A stretch of DNA of 64,000 nucleotides from Clitopilus passeckerianus (taxonomy: Eukaryota; Basidiomycota; Agaricomycetes; Agaricales; Entolomataceae), in assembly GCA_944990035.1 (NCBI GenBank), contig CALYLX010000083.1, forward strand, positions 434,001-498,000, in the 5' to 3' direction. Position 1 is the first letter of the stretch, and each line of letters starts with the position of its first letter. Shown piece after piece: positions 55,756 to 64,000 of this stretch. Under the pieces are notes generated by a model that ran no database searches, was not told the DNA's origin, and saw nothing but the letters and a program-made list of their open reading frames with translations. Made by a program: the position numbers and the translations under genes.

Positions 55756-56941
55756 CTACAAGTCGGCAGGCGGGACGGGCAGAGGTGGTACCCTGACACC
55801 CGCTAATCCTCCCTCAGCCTTCCTATCAGGCGACATCGCCCTGGCAAAGTCCAGCTTCATCGGCTTGATCTTCCCAAGGTCCTCGCTATCGCTTGCATCA
55901 GAGTCGTATGTGATGGAGCTTGACCTGGCGTGTCCTAGTCTGCCTTTTCTGCCATCCCGACCGAGTTCTTTGTCGAGAGCACGGTGCTTGGATGTGCTGC
56001 TAGTTTTTCGGTGGCGGAGACGAGCTTGTGGGAAGAGGAGCTTGGGTGCGCACTGGGCACTGGGGGAGTAATCGACATGATCTATAGGGAGCTGGGACTC
56101 TCGAGAGGGGGACAACGGCCGATTGTCTCGGTGGTTGAAATACGGATTCGGAATGAGACCACGTTGACCACGGCTATGAAAGACGAAAATATCCTGTCAG
56201 ACAAATTGCACATATATGCAGAACTTAATACACGTACAACACCATAGCAATTGTTGGCTTCTCATCCATGGGATGAACTCTTCGAGGTGGGCTCCTGGGG
56301 CTAACATCCGCACTGCTCAGGTCACTAGGACTTGCAGGCACATCCATAGTCGGCGATATGAGGAACGGATTGTTTGGAGAATCGCGCACGGGCCCTTTCT
56401 TCCTTGGAGGTGTGCTTGGTGCTGAATGCCTCGCAGGCAGAGCCTTCGTCGGCCTAGCAGCAAACAGACCCCCTGAAGCTCCAGCACCAGGTCTCCTGTT
56501 TGACGGAGGTGGCGAGACAGGTGCTTGGCCAGCTGTACTTGAAGTAGCAACAGCACCCGTCGTGCGCCGATACAGCAGAGGTGGGGCTGCAAAACTCGAT
56601 GTCCTCGTAACAGCCTGAGGCCGCTTCTGGTCCTTCTGATCCTCCTGAGATTTCGAGTTGTTCATCCAGAACGCCTCTTCTTCCTCTTCCGCCTGCGCAT
56701 CACTTGTTCGTCGTTTCTTGTACTTTGACTCCGCACCGGCACCGCTCTTCCCAAGTCTTTCCTGCTCACTCTCGCTCGCTGTATCACTTCTATCATCGTC
56801 GCTGTCATACTGCGAGCCGCCACGAGCGTGTTTGCGTTTATGATGTGTCCTCGGTGGAGTAGGCAAACTTGCAACGGACGCGGACCTCTTCAGAGGTCGA
56901 CGCGAGACTGGTGGTAACGCCACTGGCGACGAGTCGAGCAT
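55756..56941 (-). CDS. Conserved-looking disordered protein of unknown function
   Basis: Two exons, 56941-56238 and 56173-55756, give 373 codons. The donor is GTACGT at 56237 and the acceptor TCATAG at 56174. Across the junction the peptide KPTIAMVFRGQRGLIPNPYF forms, a conserved-looking core. The first half has basic nuclear-signal-like patches (HHKRKHARGG, KYKKRRT), acidic runs (YDSDDDRSD, AEEEEEAF) and several SP/TP sites, plus the block TPPRKKGPVRDSPNNPFL. The second half ends with KIKPMKLDFARAMSPDRKAEGG and a Pro-rich tail. The composition suggests a nuclear, phosphorylated regulator. I do not recognise a named family. Confidence 0.65.
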
Positions 56942-57295
56942 GGTTCAAACGCTTTTCTGGTGTGTTTTTCCGTTAAGAATGTCCCAAATGCAAAAGAAAT
57001 CGTAGCTTTAAAGGAGAGATAGGGGGGTAGAAGGTGAAAGGGGGGATGGGCCACTACAAGTTGAACAATGCCACCAGGCAAGGACCCTTTGCACAAATAA
57101 AGGCAAACACGACCTCTTATTTTCGGACCACCATCACATTCGACGGATTTGGCAACAGTGCATTATTGTTCAGTTCCTTCTATACGTGATACAAGTACAA
57201 CGTTTTCTTCCTTTTTATTTTAACGATGAAAATGTCAAGCTCCAGTTGCAAAAATCATTTTCCTGCCATCACAGACGAGCCCCGCCTTGAGAAAG

Positions 57296-59242
<1,947 letters not shown>

Positions 59243-59477
59243 GGTGTTGGGAGTCTGAAGGAAAGTTTCGGAGAGGTCGCGACTCTGAGTCCGAGTTTAT
59301 GAGATCTAATCAACGTCACATCGCGGCACACTCCGGGCCGTATACCCGACGCCATTTGTTGCCTTTTGAAAAGCGACCGACCGATATCATCGACAAACGT
59401 GCCCAAGAATAGCGAGCAGACCGACAGAAAAATCTTAATGAAGGCACTATTTAGGAGTGCTAAGCCTTTCTCGGTCT

Positions 59478-60430
59478 TTACGCGTCAAACACGGGCACTG
59501 GTGGCTGGAAACTTCTAAGAATATTGATATCAAGACACACGCTCGGAGTTCTGGATACAGATATGCGATGGGAATAAACTATCAATACAAATATAGGAGT
59601 CCGAAAATCCACGTCAGATATGATCGTTTTTTTTTTTGTCATCAACGACCTCAACTCTGACGAATCCTGGGAAAGGTCAACTGCCTTCCTGTACGACTTC
59701 TTGCGCTGGGTAGGCACTTGATACGGTGTAGAGGCGTATTTAGTAGGCTTGCGAATAGCGATCTTGATCAAGCGTTCATTGGTCTGGACGAGATGGCCGC
59801 GGTCAGCATCTTGAACGAGACATGACCCGTGTTATGACGCCCGATTCAGCTGACCTCAGAACAGCACCGGTCTCATCAGAGGCAGGCGAAGACGTAGAAG
59901 CAGTAGAAGAAGGGGGATCATTGAAGGGATTCAAAGTCTGTATCACAGATTTCTCGAGGATGGAAGTGAGTACAACGTCTTCTGGGTTGGCGAGTAAATC
60001 AGCGGGCAGAGGTGGAACAGGCTTCCGTTTGACGCGATAATGCCTGGCGGGGGTACCTAGAATAGGCCCCTCGCGATGCAACTCTTCACACTTATTTTCG
60101 GCAATGAGGAGGGGTGGGGTCGGGTGGATTGACGAAGCACTCGATGCTGGGAGTGGTTTGCGGTCGAGAGATGGGGCCTCCTTATTGGCCGACCAAGGTT
60201 TACCGAGCCAAGCAGGACGCCTCAATCGTCTGCTGTTGCTATCTCTAAGCGCAAGGTATTGAGTTTGTTTGTATCTTATCTTCGTAAACTGTAACGACAA
60301 CGTACACAATATTCTCCTTGTTGGTTGCGGCGGGGTCCTCACGCCTAAGGTTGAAGAATTTGACATCCTTTGCAACCTTTTTAACCCGTGAAACGGTGCA
60401 CAAGATTGTCCCATAAGTTATAGCTGGCAT
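59478..60430 (-). CDS. Unknown protein, at least two exons
   Basis: The upper exon ends at 59868 (GAT GAG ACC G) and joins through a 58-bp intron (59867-59810; donor GTGCTG, acceptor TTCAAG) to an exon starting DADRGHLVQTNERLIKIAIRKPTKYASTPYQ. The upper exon is Ser/Pro-rich (GTPARHYRVKRKPVPPLPADLLANPEDVVLT, NPFNDPPSS). The start is not fixed: the open frame reaches 60414 but the first part may be leader, and a different ATG-led frame overlaps it. The end may also need another splice; the last 40 residues look non-coding. No domain recognised. Confidence 0.4.
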
Positions 60431-62344
60431 CTCAATAGATTTCAGAGGGAAAGAGACAAAGTAAGTAGACAGGAAGCGTAGAGGTTGAGTGCTAGTTTGT
60501 TGAATCCAAGGTTCCAAGCTGGGGAGGTGCTGAAGAACAATGGTCTTCACCCCACATCCTATAAAGTACTTCCTGCCCATGGTACTTTGACGTGTATATG
60601 GCCTTTCGACCTTCGCTTTGACCTCCTGCATGGATGCTACTCAGACGTGTTTTCTATTGTGCCATGAGCCTTCACTGATTCCCGAGATGCAGGCGCTTTG
60701 GTGCCCCGAGAATTTGAGCATCAGAGCTTTGACTGAGATTTTTGACTCTGGCTTCCAAAATTATACAGACTTGTATCGTATCGCAACAATGTGTCTGTAT
60801 CTTCAAGATAAGTAAGCATGGTTCATGGTGAAGTAGAAGATTTGACCGCCCAGACAGGCTGTCGACCGAAAGCGTCGGATGTGGGCGCTGATGGTGCCTA
60901 ATCAGGGTTGTTTGCCAATACTGTACCCTGAACACTGAATAGTCCTGCCGACGTCGCGCTCCAACAGCAGGTGGGAGCCGATGCTTCGAGTCCTTCCAGG
61001 GTCCTTGATGAGTTTACCGTCTCCTTTCGTCGAAAGGGGTGAACGAGCTGAAATTGGCCTAGTCATTATGCATTGGGACCTGCGAGCTTGCTTCACAGCT
61101 AGAAACTATTGCTTTGAACTACAGGAATGTTTGTCGAGAACAAGACCAGCCAAAACATACTGTACTGATGTGGATCATGTAACGGGTCGCGCACCCCAAC
61201 GGGTCATTCGACTTTTCCTCAACAACCATGGCACATACGCCCCCGATCCTAACTGTATTCTGGAGCTGAAATACGAGGGTATAAGATGCGGTCAAAATGT
61301 GGCCGCATGGTAAGCCCACGGTGCTTGAATTTGGGCGGGTCAAAGTGACCCAGTGGATTTGGAGCTTCCTGCTCGACAGATTGGGTGCACTCTGAGATGT
61401 GTACCCATCTGGAGCCAAGATACGTCGCCCAAAACATGACCTGGACAAATGTAATGCTAATGCTACCCTAATTAGCCATGCCTTGCAAGCAATCGCGACC
61501 AGTACAAGATTTCGTCGCTCAGAATCACTTTTTCACCATATACGGGCCAATCCAAGCCACCCGGGCTACTCTTTTCGTCAGGTAACTCTGGTTATTGCAT
61601 CCTCATATATCATCTTACTTTATCATACAACACTTCCCACTATAAAAATTCATGTTTTATGCTGGTTTTCATGGGTGAAATACGGGTGACCCGTTACCCT
61701 ACCTTTGCCAGTTTGGCACTCTCGCACGCGAATTATTTTTGTGATTTTTTCAAACCATTTCTTGCGTACAATTGCTTCACTCCAAGGTAGCCAAGATGAT
61801 ACGGCACCGTCATAAAAGTTTCTGAGCAGCCATAATGAGTTTTCGTCGTGCTGCCAAAGATCTGGTGGAGAGTGACCCGTTACGTGATCTAATACAATAC
61901 TCAAGCCCCGAATCCGAGCCATGTCATTGGACCTCAGTTGCTTCGAAGCAGCCGGGCGGAAGCAAACGCGAAGTTCCTGACGCCATCGTCCCTGTGACCG
62001 CACCCCGCCAAGCTGCTTGCAAGCTGGCAGATTTGGCCACAGCTTGCCTCAAAGGCCTTAAGCTTTGCACATTGCTGAACTTACCTTCGACGAGTCAACA
62101 AACTACCCTCGCCATGTTTTGAAAAATTCTGGGGGGTTTTGGGACTTTCATTCATTTGACGAAAGGAGCTCAAGAATCTACGCCAATCAGGTCCATCGAA
62201 TTTGTAGATCAACGTGACGAGAGATTACGACAAACCTGGAATATTCGTATGTCGCTCGGATAAGCCAACCATCCAGCCAAGATGCCGGTCAATACATAAA
62301 TAAGAGGTCACCAGCACACCGACTGGACCCACACCCCAACCACG
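60431..62344. other. No recognisable gene
   Basis: Short frames only. The word GTGACCCGTTA or its complement GTAACGGGTC occurs several times (near 61175, 61688, 61870), which may mark an old repeat. It is the promoter side of the P450 gene. Confidence 0.3.
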
Positions 62345-63991
62345 ATGCAGCTCGAGATACCCCAGCTGCCTTTCGACCTACCCAGACTCCCTTTTGACGT
62401 AAAGATTGGGGTTGTCTCGGCTTCACTCATCGTATTGCTTTGGCTGCGGGAGCGGAAGAATGTCCGACAACTACCTTTGCCACCGGGGCCGCCTGGCCTG
62501 AAGAGGTGGCCCATCATAGGCAATTTGCTTGACATGCCTGTCAACTTTGCATGGATCACCTACCACAAGTGGTGTAAAGAACTTGGTGGGGCTCAACGTG
62601 GTGTCGGAGCATTCTCATTCTAACCTTCGTCCGCAGGTACCGACATCATGCACCTCGAGGTCGCTGGTCAAAATATAATAGTTTTAGACACGTCAGAAGC
62701 GACGACTGAGCTTCTTGAAAAGCGGTCTTCCCTCTACTCTGGACGGTGAGAGACCTCTTCTACGCTCTCTAGCCGCGCCTGAACCCAACCCCGTTAGGTC
62801 AAGGATGCCGATGATCAACGAGCTTATGGGATGGAACTTCAACATTGGCTTCATGGGATATGGTACGTACCGCACGTCTTTCGTTCGGCTTGTCTTGACG
62901 ATATCCCATGCTTTAGGTCCTTACTGGTATGAGCTTGTCTCAGCATGGACCAACTGTATCAACTGATCGGTCTACTTGAAGGCGTGAACATCGTCGATTG
63001 TTTCACCTGTCCTTCCATCCTACGGCGGCCCTTCGATTTAGGCCCCATGAACTAAAGGCGAGCCATGGTCTGCTTCGTAGGCTCCTGAAGCGGCCAGATG
63101 ATCTCATGGGCCATTTGCGACAGTAAGTGAAGTACTATCCATACCGCTCAACCCAGCTAATGACCGTCATACAGAATGGCGGGCGAAACCGTAATTCGCA
63201 TTGCTTACGGTCTGGATATAAAGGAAGAGAATGATCCTTATGTGGCTACGGCTGCGAAAGGCGTTCATCCTTTGGTCGCGGCCGGCGTGCCAGGCGCGTT
63301 CATGGTTGACACTCTTCCTTTCCTCAAATATGTTCCTGCATGGATGCCAGGAGCTGGGTTCCAGAGGAAAGCGAAGGAATGGAAGCAGTTGGCCCTGAAG
63401 ATGATCAACTCCCCATACGCTGCCGCGAAAGAGAGAATTGTGAGTAGAACCATAGTTTATCCGAAACGCATCCTGACTTTAGATAGGCGGAAGGTAATAT
63501 GACAGTTTCTTTCGTCTCGGATGCGTTGGACCGCATGGATCCCAGGGGAGATGTCGAGAAGCATGAATACATCATCAAATCTACTGCTGGTACCATGTAC
63601 GCGGCTGGTTCTGATACGGTGCGTGATTTCCATCATTTTCTTAATATTACCTGACACATCTCCTCAATAGACTGTGGCCGCAATTGCATCCTGCGTCCTA
63701 GGTCTTCTCGAGAACCCAGAAGTGCTCCGGAAGGCTCAGCAGGAGATTGACCAGGTGGTTGGCACGGGCCAACTACCCACCTTTGAGCATTTCAACGATC
63801 TCCCCTACATTACCGCTATCACAAAGGAGACTCTGAGGTGGAGGGATGTGGTACCTATTGGTGCGGGTTTTCCAAATCTTTACCGGTCTACTCTAACCTC
63901 TAGCACCAGCTATCCCGCACCTGGTTGAGGTTGAAGACAAGTATAAAGGCTACCGAATCCCCGCTGGATCTATTATCATCCCTAACGCCTG
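62345..63991 (+). CDS. Cytochrome P450 monooxygenase, 3' end outside the window
   Basis: Nine exons are visible: 62345-62585, 62637-62745, 62798-62862, 62917-62926 (10 bases), 62982-63122, 63175-63439, 63487-63618, 63671-63860 and 63904-63991. All phases agree. The last is followed by a GTAAGT donor at the window's edge. The N-terminus has a membrane anchor (residues 18-36; VKIGVVSASLIVLLWL) and the hinge PLPPGPPGLKRWPIIGN. The C-helix WREHRRLFH comes next, then the I-helix oxygen-binding motif AGSDT (end of exon 7), the K-helix KETLRW (ExxR) and IPAGSIIIPNAW. The heme-binding Cys loop lies beyond position 64000. It resembles mushroom P450s of the CYP64-related group acting on hydrophobic substrates in the ER; the substrate is unknown. 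Confidence 0.9.
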
Positions 63992-64000
63992 GTAAGTTCT

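Noticed and set aside
60245..60631. 128-codon minus-strand frame starting MQEVKAKVERPY
   Set aside because: It overlaps the better-supported exon ending at 59868 in a different frame and has no recognisable domain. It could be leader sequence, so it is not called separately.

Overview
The window looks like a chromosome segment of a mushroom-forming basidiomycete (Agaricomycetes). The evidence is dense protein-coding genes cut by many 43-70 bp GT-AG introns, lineage-typical expanded families (BTB proteins, JmjC proteins, F-box proteins, trypsin-like proteases with long N-termini) and a heavy load of fungal transposable elements. I cannot name the species.

Layout. 1-5.2 kb: a small three-exon unknown gene and a JmjC-type gene. 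5.27-13.8 kb: a nested retrotransposon block on the minus strand. A young Ty1/copia element (370-bp LTRs with 3 differences) carries one intact 1,611-codon frame from which the central reverse transcriptase has been removed in frame. It abuts a truncated copia relative, which in turn abuts a remnant of a Ty3/gypsy element. 16.0-31.8 kb: host genes, namely three intact BTB/POZ genes and one decayed paralogue, an F-box-like gene, a trypsin-like protease-domain gene, a MOB/phocein gene with a long acidic tail, and a hydrophobic-surface-binding (HsbA-like) secreted protein. 32.1-34.2 kb: a disordered unknown protein. 34.8-44.2 kb: a pogo/CENP-B-type DNA transposase gene split in codon 9 by a 7.25-kb Ty3/gypsy chromovirus with 485-bp LTRs (1 difference) and the target duplication GTTGC. 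45.1-50.4 kb: the most unusual locus, a nine-exon gene of about 1,632 codons that joins a GCM-type zinc finger, a Mutator-like (MULE) transposase, a ubiquitin-protease (USP)-like domain, a PHD finger and a basic C-terminal tail. All motifs expected for activity are visible and the phases agree across eight introns. Clusters of AAGTTACTT-like words flank it. 52.0-64 kb: conserved housekeeping genes, namely Hsp20 with two perfect heat-shock elements, COP9 signalosome subunit 3, an intron-containing tRNA-Arg(UCG), two unknown proteins, glucose-6-phosphate isomerase, and a cytochrome P450 that runs off the right edge.

The host genes do not form one pathway. What unites the window is layered transposition. 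Retroelements sit inside one another and inside a DNA transposon. The autonomous-looking MULE carries its own set of chromatin and ubiquitin domains. LTRs of both retroelement families are rich in palindromic bHLH-like (TCACGTGA) or AP-1/Gcn4-like (TGASTCA) words. Exon coordinates were worked out by eye from splice consensus, phase and family alignment from memory; none was checked against transcripts.
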